Source: Candidatus Ligilactobacillus avistercoris (lineage in GTDB: Bacteria > Bacillota > Bacilli > Lactobacillales > Lactobacillaceae). From it: a DNA stretch of 64,000 nucleotides. The notes under the pieces were generated by a model. That model ran no database searches and was not told where the DNA came from. It was given only the letters and a program-made list of their open reading frames with translations. The position numbers and the translations under genes are program-made. This document shows, in pieces, positions 43,758-53,366 of this stretch (the stretch's first letter is position 1; each line of letters starts with the position of its first letter). The DNA lies in contig DWXB01000011.1 in NCBI GenBank assembly GCA_019119415.1, positions 1 through 64,000 of the forward strand. The letters run 5' to 3'.

Positions 43758-46205
43758 TTATTCTTCTTTTTGCGCTTGACTTCCTGTTCGCAGTCGTTGG
43801 GGAATTCCGTCTGTTTGGGGATCAAGGATAAACGATCCGTTAGAGTACCGGTCCCCAACCGGGAAGGCCGCCGGATCAACCGAAAGAACCTGTCCCGTTG
43901 TCGTCATTACTTCCAGTTGCTTCCCGGCAGCAACAACCATCCCCGCAACAATCCGGTGAGGATTACGCTTTAATTCACGGAGAATCTGCACCCCCCGCCG
44001 AGCCCGGGATGTCAGCGGCACTTCAGCCACCTTCATCCGTTTAAACGCGCCCCGCTGGGTAACCAATGCCACCTGGGCATCCTCGTGGACAAGGAGAACT
44101 GCGCTTAGCTGGTCGTCGCGTAAATCCATACACTTTACCCCGGCAGCCCGCGCGCCGCTCACGGGAACTTCACTAAGGGCATACCGTAAACCATACCCTC
44201 CGTGGGACATGCAGAAGACCTGCGTCGCCGGATCTTCGGTTGGCTGGTATGCTGCCAAAAGTACTTCGTCATCCGGCGCCTTAAGCTTCATAAAGACGCT
44301 CGCCCGGGAACGGTATGTCCGTCCCGGTTTCAGGGCGGCAAATTCCGTTCGCTTAATCAACCCGTTACGGGTAGCAAACACAAACTGCCCCGGCTGCTTC
44401 AAATCAGGGAAGCACAGCGCTTGAATAACCACTTCATCCGCGTCCAGCCCAACACTTTGGGACAAATGTTCCCCCGTTTCCTTCCAGCGGGTTTCGAGCA
44501 CTTCATGCACGGGCCGGTAAATCACGTTCCCCTTATTCGTAAAGATAAAGAGGTGGTCAAGGGTGTTAACGGTCTGCTCAAGAACCGGATAATCATCGTC
44601 CTTCAGCCCATTCTCGTCCCCCGACGCCTTGTAAGACCGCAAAGAAGAACGCTTCACGTAACCTGTTCGCGAAACCAAAAGCTGGACGTCTTCCTTCGCC
44701 ACCGTTACTTCGGTCTTCACGGTCAGGGACTGAATCTTATCCTGAATCTCCGTTAGCCGCGGCGTACCGTACTTCTTCGCTACGGCCGTCAGTTCACGCT
44801 TAATTACCCGGTCCAGTTCCTTAGGACTCCCCAGGACCTTCTCGTACCGGGCAATTTGTTTGGCCAATTCATCCGCTTCCCGCTGCAGTGCCGTCACGTC
44901 CGTGTTTGTTAACCGGTATAATTGCAGGGAAACAATGGCTTCCGCCTGCTTCTCCGTGAAATCATACTGGGCCACTAAATTATTCTTGGCGTCCTTCTTA
45001 TTTTCTGAACCGCGAATTGTTTTAATCACCTGGTCGAGAATTGATAACGCCTTGATCAACCCCGCCACAATGTGCTGGCGGTCCTGAGCCTTTTGCAAAT
45101 CAAACTGCGTTCGCTTGGTCGTTACCTGCCGCTGGTGGTCCAAGTACGCCGTAAGGATGGTTTTTAACCCCACGTGTTCGGGCCGCTTGTTGTTGATGGC
45201 CACCATGTTGAAGTTGTAGGTTACCTGCAGATCCGTGTTCTTAAACAGGTAATTCAAAATTCCCTGGGCCTGCGCGTTCTTTTTCAGTTCGACAACGATG
45301 CGGAGCCCTTCCCGGTCACTCTCATCGCGCACTTCACTGATTCCTTCAACCCGCTTTAATAGGCGTAACTCGTCGATTTTTTTAACGAGCAGGGCCTTAT
45401 TAACCTCATACGGAATTTCGGTAATGACGATTTGCTGCTTACCACCCCGCAACGGTTCAATGGTCGTTTTTGCCCGCAGAACCGTTTTACCGCGGCCGGT
45501 TTCATACGCCTGCCTGATTCCGTCCCGGCCCTGCATAATTCCACCAGTCGGGAAATCAGGTCCCTGAACAAACTGCATCAGGTCAGCCAATTTAGCTTCC
45601 GGATAGTCAATTAAGTACACTAGCACATCGATGACCTCCGTCAGGTTATGCGGCGGAATCTCCGTTGCGTACCCAGCAGAAATCCCCGTAGCCCCGTTAA
45701 CCAGCAGGTTGGGGAACCGGGCTGGAAGAACCGTGGGCTCGTACTCCGTATCATCGAAGTTAAGCACCATCGCCACGGTTTTTTTATCAATGTCTTTCAG
45801 CATTTCCGCGGCAATCTCAGACAAGCGGGCTTCGGTATACCGCATTGCGGCCGGCGGATCCCCATCCATCGACCCGTTATTCCCGTGCATTTCAATTAAC
45901 GGCGCCCGCAGCTTCCAGTTTTGACTAAGCCGCACCATCGCCTCGTAAATCGAACTATCACCGTGCGGGTGAAAATTACCCATGACGTTCCCCACAGACT
46001 TAGCCGACTTTCGGAACGCCTTATCGTGGGTGTTTCCGTCCTGGTTCATCGCAAATAAAATCCGCCGCTGAACGGGTTTAAGCCCATCCCGGATATCCGG
46101 CAAAGCCCGTTCCTGAATAATATACTTGGAATAACGCCCAAACCGTTCACCCATCACCGCTTCCAGTGAAAGTTCCTGAATATGACTTGTTTCCTTGGTC
46201 GTCAA
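43758..46205 (-). CDS. parC: DNA topoisomerase IV subunit A
   Basis: An 815-residue type IIA topoisomerase subunit that decatenates daughter chromosomes with ParE. The catalytic Tyr is in MRYTEARLSEIA near 120. The quinolone-determining stretch reads HPHGDSSIYEAMVRL, with the wild-type Ser and Glu positions occupied. The C-terminal beta-pinwheel repeats follow residue 490. The start is TTG 46205, seven bases after GGAGG; the GTG two codons upstream is too close. parE ends 12 bases earlier. Confidence 0.96.
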   Translation of the reverse strand: MTTKETSHIQELSLEAVMGERFGRYSKYIIQERALPDIRDGLKPVQRRILFAMNQDGNTHDKAFRKSAKSVGNVMGNFHPHGDSSIYEAMVRLSQNWKLRAPLIEMHGNNGSMDGDPPAAMRYTEARLSEIAAEMLKDIDKKTVAMVLNFDDTEYEPTVLPARFPNLLVNGATGISAGYATEIPPHNLTEVIDVLVYLIDYPEAKLADLMQFVQGPDFPTGGIMQGRDGIRQAYETGRGKTVLRAKTTIEPLRGGKQQIVITEIPYEVNKALLVKKIDELRLLKRVEGISEVRDESDREGLRIVVELKKNAQAQGILNYLFKNTDLQVTYNFNMVAINNKRPEHVGLKTILTAYLDHQRQVTTKRTQFDLQKAQDRQHIVAGLIKALSILDQVIKTIRGSENKKDAKNNLVAQYDFTEKQAEAIVSLQLYRLTNTDVTALQREADELAKQIARYEKVLGSPKELDRVIKRELTAVAKKYGTPRLTEIQDKIQSLTVKTEVTVAKEDVQLLVSRTGYVKRSSLRSYKASGDENGLKDDDYPVLEQTVNTLDHLFIFTNKGNVIYRPVHEVLETRWKETGEHLSQSVGLDADEVVIQALCFPDLKQPGQFVFATRNGLIKRTEFAALKPGRTYRSRASVFMKLKAPDDEVLLAAYQPTEDPATQVFCMSHGGYGLRYALSEVPVSGARAAGVKCMDLRDDQLSAVLLVHEDAQVALVTQRGAFKRMKVAEVPLTSRARRGVQILRELKRNPHRIVAGMVVAAGKQLEVMTTTGQVLSVDPAAFPVGDRYSNGSFILDPQTDGIPQRLRTGSQAQKEE

Positions 46206-46217
46206 AAACACCCCTCC

Positions 46218-48236
46218 TTAATCTAATTCATCGGTGAACAACGGGACGGATTCGCCGGATTTGGTTTCTGCGGAAGGAGTCCCGTGAGCACCTTCTGCCG
46301 CAATCGTATCCAACAGACTGCCATCCTCTTCCAGTGAGAACTGAACGTTCTTTTCAATCCACTTCCGCCGTGGTGCAACCTTGTCGCCCATCAGCGTCGT
46401 AACCCGCTTTTCAGCCACCTGAGCGTCATCAATCCGCACACGAACCAGTGTCCGGGTAGCCGGGTTCATCGTTGTTTCCCACAGCTGGTCGGCGTTCATT
46501 TCACCAAGCCCCTTAAACCGTTGGAGAGAATATCCCTTTCCCATTGCGGCGGTTACCTGGTCAAGCTCGCCGTCCGTCCACGCGTACCGCACTTGCAGCT
46601 TTCCCTTAACCTTCTTTTGCACCTTATACAACGGCGGCAACGCAATGTACACCCGGCCAGCGTCAATCATCGGCCGCATATATTTGTAGAAGAACGTTAG
46701 GAGCAGAATCTGGATGTGGGCCCCGTCGGTATCCGCATCGGTCATAATAATGATTTTGTCGTAGTTGGCATCCTGAATGTCAAACTCCGGGCCCACTCCC
46801 GCACCAATCGTGTATATCATGGTGTTGATTTCTTCGTTTTTCATAATATCCTGAAGCTTAGCCTTTTCGGTATTCAGCACCTTCCCACGGAGAGGAAGAA
46901 TGGCCTGGAACTTCCGGTCACGCCCCTGCTTTGCCGATCCACCGGCAGAGTCTCCTTCCACTAAGAAGAGTTCGTTGCGCTTAGCGTTCCGGGACTGTGC
47001 CGGGGTTAATTTTCCGGATAGTAACCGATCCTTCTTCCGCCGTTTCTTTCCGTTTCGGCTCTCATCCCGGGCTTTCCGGGCAGCTTCCCGGGCATCCCGG
47101 GCCTTTAACGCCTTCCGAACCAGTTCCTGGGCAAAGTCACCGTTTTCCATCAGGTAGTATCCGAGCTGCTCGTTCACCACGTCAGCAACTGCTGTGCGGG
47201 CTTCCGGCGTCCCGAGTTTTCCCTTAGTCTGCCCTTCAAACTGCAGGAGTTCTTCCGGAATTCGGACGGAGATGACTGCTGATAGCCCTTCCCGGACGTC
47301 ACTTCCGTCTAAATTCTTACTTTTTCCCTTCAGCAGCCCCACTTTCCGGGCATACTCATTAAACGCCTTGGTCCACGCCGCCTTCATTCCAGCTTCGTGA
47401 CTTCCCCCGTCCTTAGTCCGTACGTTGTTAACGAACGAAATAATGTTTTCGGAGTACCCGTCGTTATACTGAGCAGCAACCTCTACTTCAATTCCCTGCT
47501 GCTTCCCCTCAAAGTACATCACGTCCCCGAGAACGTCCTTTTCCTCGTTTAAGTACGTGACAAACTCCTTAATTCCCTCTTCAAAGTGGAAGGTATCGCT
47601 GGTATTCGTCCGTTCGTCGGTAAGGGTGACCTTAACCCCCTTCAACAGGAAGGCCGCTTCCCGTAAACGCTCCGCTAAGACATCGTACTTATAGTGGGTC
47701 GTCGAAAAAATGGTCGGATCCGGCTTGAACGTCACGGTTGTCCCCGACTGGCGCTTCGCCTTACCGAGTTTTTTAAGGGTGCCCACCGGGTGACCCCCGT
47801 TTTCGAAGTCTTCCTCGTATTCAATTCCGTCCCGAACAGTATTGACCGTCAACCGGCTTGACAGGGCGTTGACAACCGACGCCCCCACACCATGGAGTCC
47901 CCCGGATGTCTTATAACCGCCCTGGCCAAACTTTCCTCCGGCATGCAGAACGGTAAAGATGACTTCGACCGTTGGAATTCCCGTTGCATGCATTCCGACC
48001 GGCATCCCCCGACCATAGTCCGAAACGGTAATGGAATCGTCTGCGTGGATGGTCACATCAATCTGTTTGCCGTAACCAGAAAGGGCTTCGTCCACCGCGT
48101 TATCAACAATTTCGTATACCAGGTGGTGAAGACCCTTTGAATCAGTCGAACCGATGTACATTCCGGGGCGTTTCCGGACAGCTTCCAGTCCCTTGAGGAC
48201 CTGGATTGAATCGTCATTGTACTTGGTCTGTCCCAT
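46218..48236 (-). CDS. parE: DNA topoisomerase IV subunit B
   Basis: A 672-residue ATPase subunit. GHKL motifs are EIVDNAVDEALSGYG near 45 and DYGRGMPVG near 75, with GLHGVGASVVNALS near 115. The TOPRIM part holds FLVEGDSAGGSAKQGRDR near 430 and MTDADTDGAHI near 510; PLRGKVLNTEKA distinguishes it among type IIA enzymes. It is the first gene of the parEC operon, divergent from plsY. An extended -10 (TGGTATAAT, 48312-48320 on the minus strand) is the likely promoter. Confidence 0.96.
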   Translation of the reverse strand: MGQTKYNDDSIQVLKGLEAVRKRPGMYIGSTDSKGLHHLVYEIVDNAVDEALSGYGKQIDVTIHADDSITVSDYGRGMPVGMHATGIPTVEVIFTVLHAGGKFGQGGYKTSGGLHGVGASVVNALSSRLTVNTVRDGIEYEEDFENGGHPVGTLKKLGKAKRQSGTTVTFKPDPTIFSTTHYKYDVLAERLREAAFLLKGVKVTLTDERTNTSDTFHFEEGIKEFVTYLNEEKDVLGDVMYFEGKQQGIEVEVAAQYNDGYSENIISFVNNVRTKDGGSHEAGMKAAWTKAFNEYARKVGLLKGKSKNLDGSDVREGLSAVISVRIPEELLQFEGQTKGKLGTPEARTAVADVVNEQLGYYLMENGDFAQELVRKALKARDAREAARKARDESRNGKKRRKKDRLLSGKLTPAQSRNAKRNELFLVEGDSAGGSAKQGRDRKFQAILPLRGKVLNTEKAKLQDIMKNEEINTMIYTIGAGVGPEFDIQDANYDKIIIMTDADTDGAHIQILLLTFFYKYMRPMIDAGRVYIALPPLYKVQKKVKGKLQVRYAWTDGELDQVTAAMGKGYSLQRFKGLGEMNADQLWETTMNPATRTLVRVRIDDAQVAEKRVTTLMGDKVAPRRKWIEKNVQFSLEEDGSLLDTIAAEGAHGTPSAETKSGESVPLFTDELD

Positions 48237-48413
48237 CTACCGCAACACCTTCCTATCGTTTATTCTTAATTAATCTGGTTTCAATGGCGAAATTATGCCA
48301 TAGCACAGATGATTATACCACACCATTTCCCAGTGCCTTTCACTTTAAAATTCGTGGTACTTACTGCCTTTCCATGCTAGAATGAAAGGGCATAAACTGA
48401 GGAGGAATTACTA

Positions 48414-49043
48414 ATGCTTACGGTGAAGGTGATTTTAATCCTACTGGGCGGATATCTCTTAGGTTCAATTCCGTCAGGCGTATGGATTGGGAAGCTTTTT
48501 TACAAAAAAGATATTCGTAACTTTGGAAGTGGCAATATGGGAACAACCAACGCCTTTCGGGTGTTGGGAAAAAAGGCTGGAATTATTGTATTCCTGATGG
48601 ACATGCTTAAGGGGTCGGCAGCAGTGGCACTTGCCATTGTTTTGCATGCGCCGTTTAATCCCCTGCTGGCCGGAATTGCCGCAATTATCGGGCACGTCTT
48701 CCCGCTCTTCGCTAACTTTAAGGGCGGAAAGGCCGTCGCAACCAGTGCCGGCGCACTTCTTGTTTACAATCCAGTTCTGTTTGTGATTGGGTGTGCTCTC
48801 TTTGCCGTAACGTTATACCTCACCAGTATGGTCAGCATGGCGAGCCTCACGTGCTTTGTGGTCGTCACCATCCTGGCATTCCTGATGCATGATTATTTCT
48901 TAGGCGTAATCGGATTGCTGGTGACAATCTTTGTCTTTATCCGTCACCGCCAAAACATCAAACGAATCGAAAACGGTGCTGAGAACATGGTTTCCTTCGG
49001 ACTGGGTTACCAGCGGCGGCAGCAAGAACATAAGGAAAAGTAA
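48414..49043 (+). CDS. plsY: Acyl-phosphate:glycerol-3-phosphate acyltransferase
   Basis: A 209-residue integral membrane enzyme with about five to seven segments, making lysophosphatidic acid from acyl-phosphate. The three family motifs are visible: [14 protein letters not shown] near 14, [16 protein letters not shown] near 38 and [15 protein letters not shown] near 100. It is of normal length. An extended -10 (TGCTAGAAT, near 48372-48380) and AGGAGG precede it. An ISL3 element begins within ten bases of its stop. Confidence 0.95.
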   Translation: MLTVKVILILLGGYLLGSIPSGVWIGKLFYKKDIRNFGSGNMGTTNAFRVLGKKAGIIVFLMDMLKGSAAVALAIVLHAPFNPLLAGIAAIIGHVFPLFANFKGGKAVATSAGALLVYNPVLFVIGCALFAVTLYLTSMVSMASLTCFVVVTILAFLMHDYFLGVIGLLVTIFVFIRHRQNIKRIENGAENMVSFGLGYQRRQQEHKEK

Positions 49044-49048
49044 AATTG

Positions 49049-50508
49049 AAAGGCTCTTTGTCAAATCCTGTTGATGGAGAGATTGCGTCGCCTATTTTTA
49101 GGCGGCGTTTTTTGGTATCTTCGCATTCTCAAGTAACATAATACGGCGGATAAGCTGATCATAATTGCGGAAGCCATAGGCCACTCGTTGAAGCTGTTTG
49201 ATTTTCCGAATCGTGCCTTCCAAAGCACCATTGGAGTACGGCGAACATGCGCCATTAATGACGTACTGGTAATTATGTTTTAGGCTTCGTAAAACACCCT
49301 GCATTTGGGGGCCGACGTGGTGCGTTTGGTTTAAGCACGCCGCGAGGCGCTGGGGGTCACGCTGCCGTAAAGCATGGTTAATTTCCTGCATAACATCGTA
49401 AGTATTATTTAGTTGTTTATTAAGTTGAAGACCGTTGTTAACGTGTTCTACGGGCGAAATCCATTGTTGAAGGTGAACATCATAGTAGTTGTGCGTACTT
49501 AACTGATCACTGGCAATCAAATACTGTTTCCAGCCAAACTTGAGATACTTGTAGGCCCGCGAATGGGGGTCAAAGTCTTTAATAATCTGGGCACGTAATT
49601 GATTAAAAGCCCGGTTAATCATTTGGCAAAGGTGGAAACGATCCAGAACAATCATCGCATGTGGGAAAAGACGCTTAATAATCGTTTGATAATGGTAGTT
49701 GAGATCGAGCGTAATCGTTTGAACCCGAGCGCGTTCAGCCGCTGAGAAGCCGTTAAAGTAATTCAAGAGTGACCGTTGGTCGCGTTGACCCAGAATTTGA
49801 TAAATCCGATGGGTATCATTGTCTAAACAAATAAAATGTAACTGGTGGCCAACACCGCGAAACTCATCGAAGGCCAAGTTTACTGGTAAACCGGCTTGTT
49901 TGACTTGCGGAAAGGCAGTGACAGTCGCCAATTCACGGGCTACTGTACTAGGAGAGACGCCCGTATCCGCCGCAATTTCCGTCATTGCCAATTGACGTGT
50001 TAGTTTAATCCGCACTTTTTGTTTAACGGCATTACTAATATGACAATGACGATCAACGAGCGGTGTAGTCGCCATCATTGTGGCGTGACAATGTTGGCAA
50101 CGTAAGCGTTCTTTACGTAAATCAAGATAAACTGGCCGCGAAGCGTCCACTGTCAGGTACGGGATGGATACATGTGCACTCCCGTTGTGAACAAGTGTTG
50201 GGAAATCACAAGCTGAGCATCGCTTGGCCGTTGCTTTAAGGGTGCCATAATAGACTTTCGCGCGCCGACCGTGCCGTAATTCTGTTTGGCAACCAGTAAA
50301 AATAATATTATTGTCTTTAATATCAAGCGCAAAGTGGGTATAATCATTAATAGAGTTCATAGTAAAAGAGTTCATAGTATCAAATCCTTTCTTTGGGTAT
50401 TAGTGGGGTTTGGAGCTATGGCTCTTTTTTATTGGTCACAGCACCAAAAAATCTCGTTGATATAGTTTAACATTTAACCATATCAACAGGATTTAGTGTA
50501 GAGCCTTT
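49049..50508 (-). mobile_element. Complete ISL3-family insertion sequence
   Basis: About 1.46 kb bounded by imperfect inverted repeats: the left end AAAGGCTCTTTGTCAAATCC and, on the opposite strand at the right, AAAGGCTCTACACTAAATCC, both followed by TGTTGAT. It carries one transposase gene. No convincing 8-bp target duplication is seen at these borders, so exact ends are uncertain by a few bases. It separates plsY from the phoH operon and leaves both reading frames intact. Confidence 0.85.
49098..50375 (-). CDS. ISL3-family transposase
   Basis: A 425-residue DDE transposase. An N-terminal zinc-finger-like region has Cys pairs (CSACDFPTL, CQHCHATMM) within residues 55-100, then a helix-turn-helix (MTEIAADTGVSPSTVARELA near 135-155). 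The catalytic domain includes LAFDEFRGVG, ITLDLNYHYQTIIKRLFPHAMIVLDRFH and, near the end, NGALEGTIRKIKQLQRVAYGFRNYD, typical of ISL3. It appears intact. AAAGGATTTG precedes the ATG. Confidence 0.93.
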   Translation of the reverse strand: MNSFTMNSINDYTHFALDIKDNNIIFTGCQTELRHGRRAKVYYGTLKATAKRCSACDFPTLVHNGSAHVSIPYLTVDASRPVYLDLRKERLRCQHCHATMMATTPLVDRHCHISNAVKQKVRIKLTRQLAMTEIAADTGVSPSTVARELATVTAFPQVKQAGLPVNLAFDEFRGVGHQLHFICLDNDTHRIYQILGQRDQRSLLNYFNGFSAAERARVQTITLDLNYHYQTIIKRLFPHAMIVLDRFHLCQMINRAFNQLRAQIIKDFDPHSRAYKYLKFGWKQYLIASDQLSTHNYYDVHLQQWISPVEHVNNGLQLNKQLNNTYDVMQEINHALRQRDPQRLAACLNQTHHVGPQMQGVLRSLKHNYQYVINGACSPYSNGALEGTIRKIKQLQRVAYGFRNYDQLIRRIMLLENAKIPKNAA

Positions 50509-50549
50509 TTTATTCTCCAGCGTCAACGGCCGGATAGGGTGATGCGATG

Positions 50550-50558
50550 TGCTATAAT
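50550..50558 (+). promoter_or_regulatory. Extended -10 promoter of the phoH operon
   Basis: TGCTATAAT at 50550-50558, about 40 bases before the chosen phoH start. No good -35 is found, as is usual for extended -10 promoters. It lies about 45 bases beyond the insertion sequence, so it survives the insertion. Confidence 0.6.
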
Positions 50559-50597
50559 TACGCTGGAATAAATAATGAAGTAAGGGAGATTTTGTGG

Positions 50598-51575
50598 GTG
50601 ACGAACACGACGGTTATCGAACGGGAATACCGGCTCGCTAATCCTAAGATTGCGGGGCCATTGTTTGGGATTAACGATGAATTTTTGCACCTAATTGAGG
50701 AAGGGCAAAAGGTGACGCTTAATCCGACGGGCGAGGCCGTTAAGATTACTGGTTCGGCCGAGGCGGTCCAACGGGTAAAGGCGATTTTCGATGCGTTGAT
50801 TAAGATTATTAATCAAGGAATCCGCTTAGGCGGTCCGGACATTGTTTCGGCAATGACGATGGCTGAGCATCACCGTCTGGAGTACTTCCCTGACCTGTAC
50901 ACGACCATTCTCCTTAAGGACGCGAAGGGGCGCCCGATCCGGGTAAAGAACTACGGGCAACGCCAGTACGTGCAAGCCGTTAAGCACAATGACCTTACGT
51001 TTGGAATTGGTCCGGCGGGGACCGGGAAAACGTTTCTGGCGGTTGTCATGGCCGTCGCAGCGCTCAAGCGGAAAGAGGTTGAACGCCTGATTCTGACCCG
51101 GCCGGCGGTTGAGGCGGGCGAATCTTTGGGGTTCCTTCCGGGAGACCTCAAGGAAAAGGTGGACCCGTACCTTCGGCCACTGTATGATGCACTGCACGCA
51201 ATTTTTGGCACTGATCATACCGACCGTTTGATTGAGCGCGGCGTGATTGAAATTGCACCGTTGGCTTACATGCGGGGGCGGACGCTCGATAATGCGTTTG
51301 TTATTCTGGATGAAGCCCAAAACACCACGCGCCAACAGATGAAAATGTTTCTGACCCGCCTTGGGTTTGGTTCAAAGATGATCGTGAACGGCGATGAAAC
51401 GCAGATTGATTTGCCACAGGGACACCGCGCCAGTGGATTAGTAGATGCCCGGCGTGTTTTACGTAACCAACCGCACATTGGGTTTGTTACGTTTGACCAG
51501 GCTGACGTGGTGCGGCACCCGGTTGTTTCAGAAATTATTAATGCCTACGCCCAGGCCGCAAAGGAGGAGCAGTAG
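50598..51575 (+). CDS. phoH: PhoH-like ATPase
   Basis: A 325-residue cytoplasmic P-loop ATPase. The Walker A motif is FGIGPAGTGKTFLAV near residue 137 and Walker B is AFVILDEAQN near 235; an N-terminal KH-like region precedes them. It is widely linked with ybeY and thought to act in RNA metabolism, though its exact role is unsettled. The start is placed at GTG 50598, nine bases after GGGAG. An upstream in-frame ATG overlaps the -10 box and so cannot be used. Confidence 0.92.
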   Translation: MTNTTVIEREYRLANPKIAGPLFGINDEFLHLIEEGQKVTLNPTGEAVKITGSAEAVQRVKAIFDALIKIINQGIRLGGPDIVSAMTMAEHHRLEYFPDLYTTILLKDAKGRPIRVKNYGQRQYVQAVKHNDLTFGIGPAGTGKTFLAVVMAVAALKRKEVERLILTRPAVEAGESLGFLPGDLKEKVDPYLRPLYDALHAIFGTDHTDRLIERGVIEIAPLAYMRGRTLDNAFVILDEAQNTTRQQMKMFLTRLGFGSKMIVNGDETQIDLPQGHRASGLVDARRVLRNQPHIGFVTFDQADVVRHPVVSEIINAYAQAAKEEQ

Positions 51576-52045
51576 TGGACTTAGAGATTTATGATGAAAC
51601 TAAAAAAGTTAGTGCTGAGCGGATTCAGTTAATTAATGACATCCTAAACTTTGCGGGAAAGGCGATTGACCTGCCGGATAATACGGAGATGTCGGTGACA
51701 CTCGTGGACAACGACCGAATTCACGCGATTAATAAGAAGTACCGGGGCGTGGATAAGCCAACCGACGTTATTAGTTTTGCGATTGAGGATGATCCGGAGG
51801 ACGATGTGATTATCATGCCGGAAGGGGAGGAACTTCCCCGGAACATCGGCGATATTTTCATTTCAATGGAAAAGGTGGCGGAGCAGGCCGCCTACCTGGG
51901 ACATTCCGAAGAACGGGAGCTCGGTTTCCTGGCTTTGCACGGGTTCTTACACCTTAACGGGTACGATCACATGAAACCGGAAGACGAAGAAGAAATGTTT
52001 GGCTTACAGCGAAAGATTTTGGGGGACTTTGGGCTTGAACGCTAA
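51575..52045 (+). CDS. ybeY: Endoribonuclease YbeY (rRNA maturation factor)
   Basis: A 156-residue metal-dependent RNase acting in 16S rRNA 3' maturation and ribosome quality control. The zinc motif LALHGFLHLNGYDH near residue 125 has the three conserved His, and the conserved DKPTDVISFAIED lies near 60. The GTG start overlaps the phoH stop and follows AAGGAGG. Confidence 0.95.
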   Translation: MDLEIYDETKKVSAERIQLINDILNFAGKAIDLPDNTEMSVTLVDNDRIHAINKKYRGVDKPTDVISFAIEDDPEDDVIIMPEGEELPRNIGDIFISMEKVAEQAAYLGHSEERELGFLALHGFLHLNGYDHMKPEDEEEMFGLQRKILGDFGLER

Positions 52046-52430
52046 TCAAAACCAAAATAAGTGGAAGAACCACCACTTTATTCAGGCGCTGCGCCACGCC
52101 CTTGACGGGGTACGCACAGCGTTTCGGGAAGAGCGGAACCTCCGCTTTCACTGTTGTGCTGCCGTGGGCGTAGTTGTCTGCGGTTTTCTTTTCCGGCTAA
52201 CGTGCTCGGAGTGGCTGTGGCTGCTTGCGGCGGTTACACTCGTGGTAGTAAGTGAACTATGGAATACCGTTGCGGAGAACCTGGCTGACTTGGCCAGTCA
52301 CCTGCAGCGGGATGAGCTTGCGAAGAAGGCTAAGGACATTGCGGCGGGAGCAGTGCTGGTGGCAGCGGGATTTGCGGTGCTTGTGGCGGTGTTTGTCTTT
52401 GGCCCGCACATTCTGGCGCTGATGAAATAG
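52035..52430 (+). CDS. dgkA: Undecaprenol/diacylglycerol kinase
   Basis: A 131-residue membrane kinase with three hydrophobic segments. The family stretch AFREERNLRFHC near 30 and ELWNTVAENLADLAS near 75 carry the conserved Glu, Asn and Asp. Gram-positive members mostly phosphorylate undecaprenol for wall synthesis. The start is TTG 52035 inside the ybeY end, eight bases after GGGGGA; an ATG twelve codons earlier lacks a site. Confidence 0.9.
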   Translation: MNANQNQNKWKNHHFIQALRHALDGVRTAFREERNLRFHCCAAVGVVVCGFLFRLTCSEWLWLLAAVTLVVVSELWNTVAENLADLASHLQRDELAKKAKDIAAGAVLVAAGFAVLVAVFVFGPHILALMK

Positions 52431-52448
52431 CACTGAAAGGAGAAACTG

Positions 52449-53354
52449 ATGCAGGAAAACTTTCATTCGGGGTTTGTTGCCATCTTAGGCCGGCCTAACG
52501 TTGGGAAATCCACCTTTTTAAACCGGGTCGTGGGCCAGAAAATTGCGATTATGAGTGATAAGGCGCAAACAACCCGGAATAAAATTCAGGGGATTTACAC
52601 GACGGATGGCGCTCAAATTGTTTTCATTGACACGCCGGGGATTCATAAACCGCACAGTCGGCTGGGGGATTTTATGGTGGACGCTGCACTTTCCACCCTT
52701 AATGAGGTGGATGCGGTGCTCTTCATGGTAAACGCCACCCAAAAACGGGGGCGGGGCGACGACTTCATTATTAACCGCCTTAAACAGGTGCACCAGCCAA
52801 TTTACCTGGTGGTTAATAAGATTGATAAGGTCCACCCGAACCAGCTGCCGGAGATTGTGGCGGCCTACCAGAACAGCTTAGATTTTGCGGGGGTGTTCCC
52901 AATTTCAGCCCTTGAGGGGAATAACTGTCCCCAGCTGGTGGATGAATTGGTTCACCGGTTACCAGAAGGGCCCCAGTACTATCCGGCCGACCAAATCACC
53001 GACCACCCGGAACGGTTTGTGATTAGCGAGTTAATCAGGGAAAAGGTGTTGCAGTTGACGCGGGAAGAGGTGCCGCACTCCGTGGCGGTGGTTACCGAGC
53101 GGGTTCAGCGCAAGGACGATGAAAAGATGCTGGTGCAGGCCACCATCGTTGTCGAGCGGAAGAGCCAGAAGGGCATTATCATCGGCAAGGGCGGCAAGAT
53201 GCTTAAGCAGATTGGTGTCCGGGCCCGGAAGGACATTGAACGGATGCTGGGTGATCGCGTTTACCTGGAGTTATGGGTGCGGGTGCAGCCTAACTGGAAG
53301 GACCGGCAGGTTGACCTGCGGGAACTTGGTTACCGGGCAGAAGATTATAAGTAA
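52449..53354 (+). CDS. era: GTPase Era
   Basis: A 301-residue GTPase that binds the 3' end of 16S rRNA during 30S assembly. G1 is [12 protein letters not shown] near 16, G3 [10 protein letters not shown] near 62, G4 NKIDKV near 127, and the C-terminal KH domain contains [14 protein letters not shown] near 245. It has a normal length and a strong site, AAAGGAGAAACTG. It belongs to the phoH-recO operon. Confidence 0.97.
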   Translation: MQENFHSGFVAILGRPNVGKSTFLNRVVGQKIAIMSDKAQTTRNKIQGIYTTDGAQIVFIDTPGIHKPHSRLGDFMVDAALSTLNEVDAVLFMVNATQKRGRGDDFIINRLKQVHQPIYLVVNKIDKVHPNQLPEIVAAYQNSLDFAGVFPISALEGNNCPQLVDELVHRLPEGPQYYPADQITDHPERFVISELIREKVLQLTREEVPHSVAVVTERVQRKDDEKMLVQATIVVERKSQKGIIIGKGGKMLKQIGVRARKDIERMLGDRVYLELWVRVQPNWKDRQVDLRELGYRAEDYK

Positions 53355-53366
53355 TGGAGGGTAGGC

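Noticed and set aside
44202..44756. Open frame of 184 codons opposite parC
   Set aside because: Antisense to a certain gene with no start signal or domain.
49041..50516. Target-site duplication of the ISL3 element
   Set aside because: Eight-base flanks at the best repeat borders (taaaattg and ttattctc) do not match; shifting the ends by a few bases did not produce a duplication.
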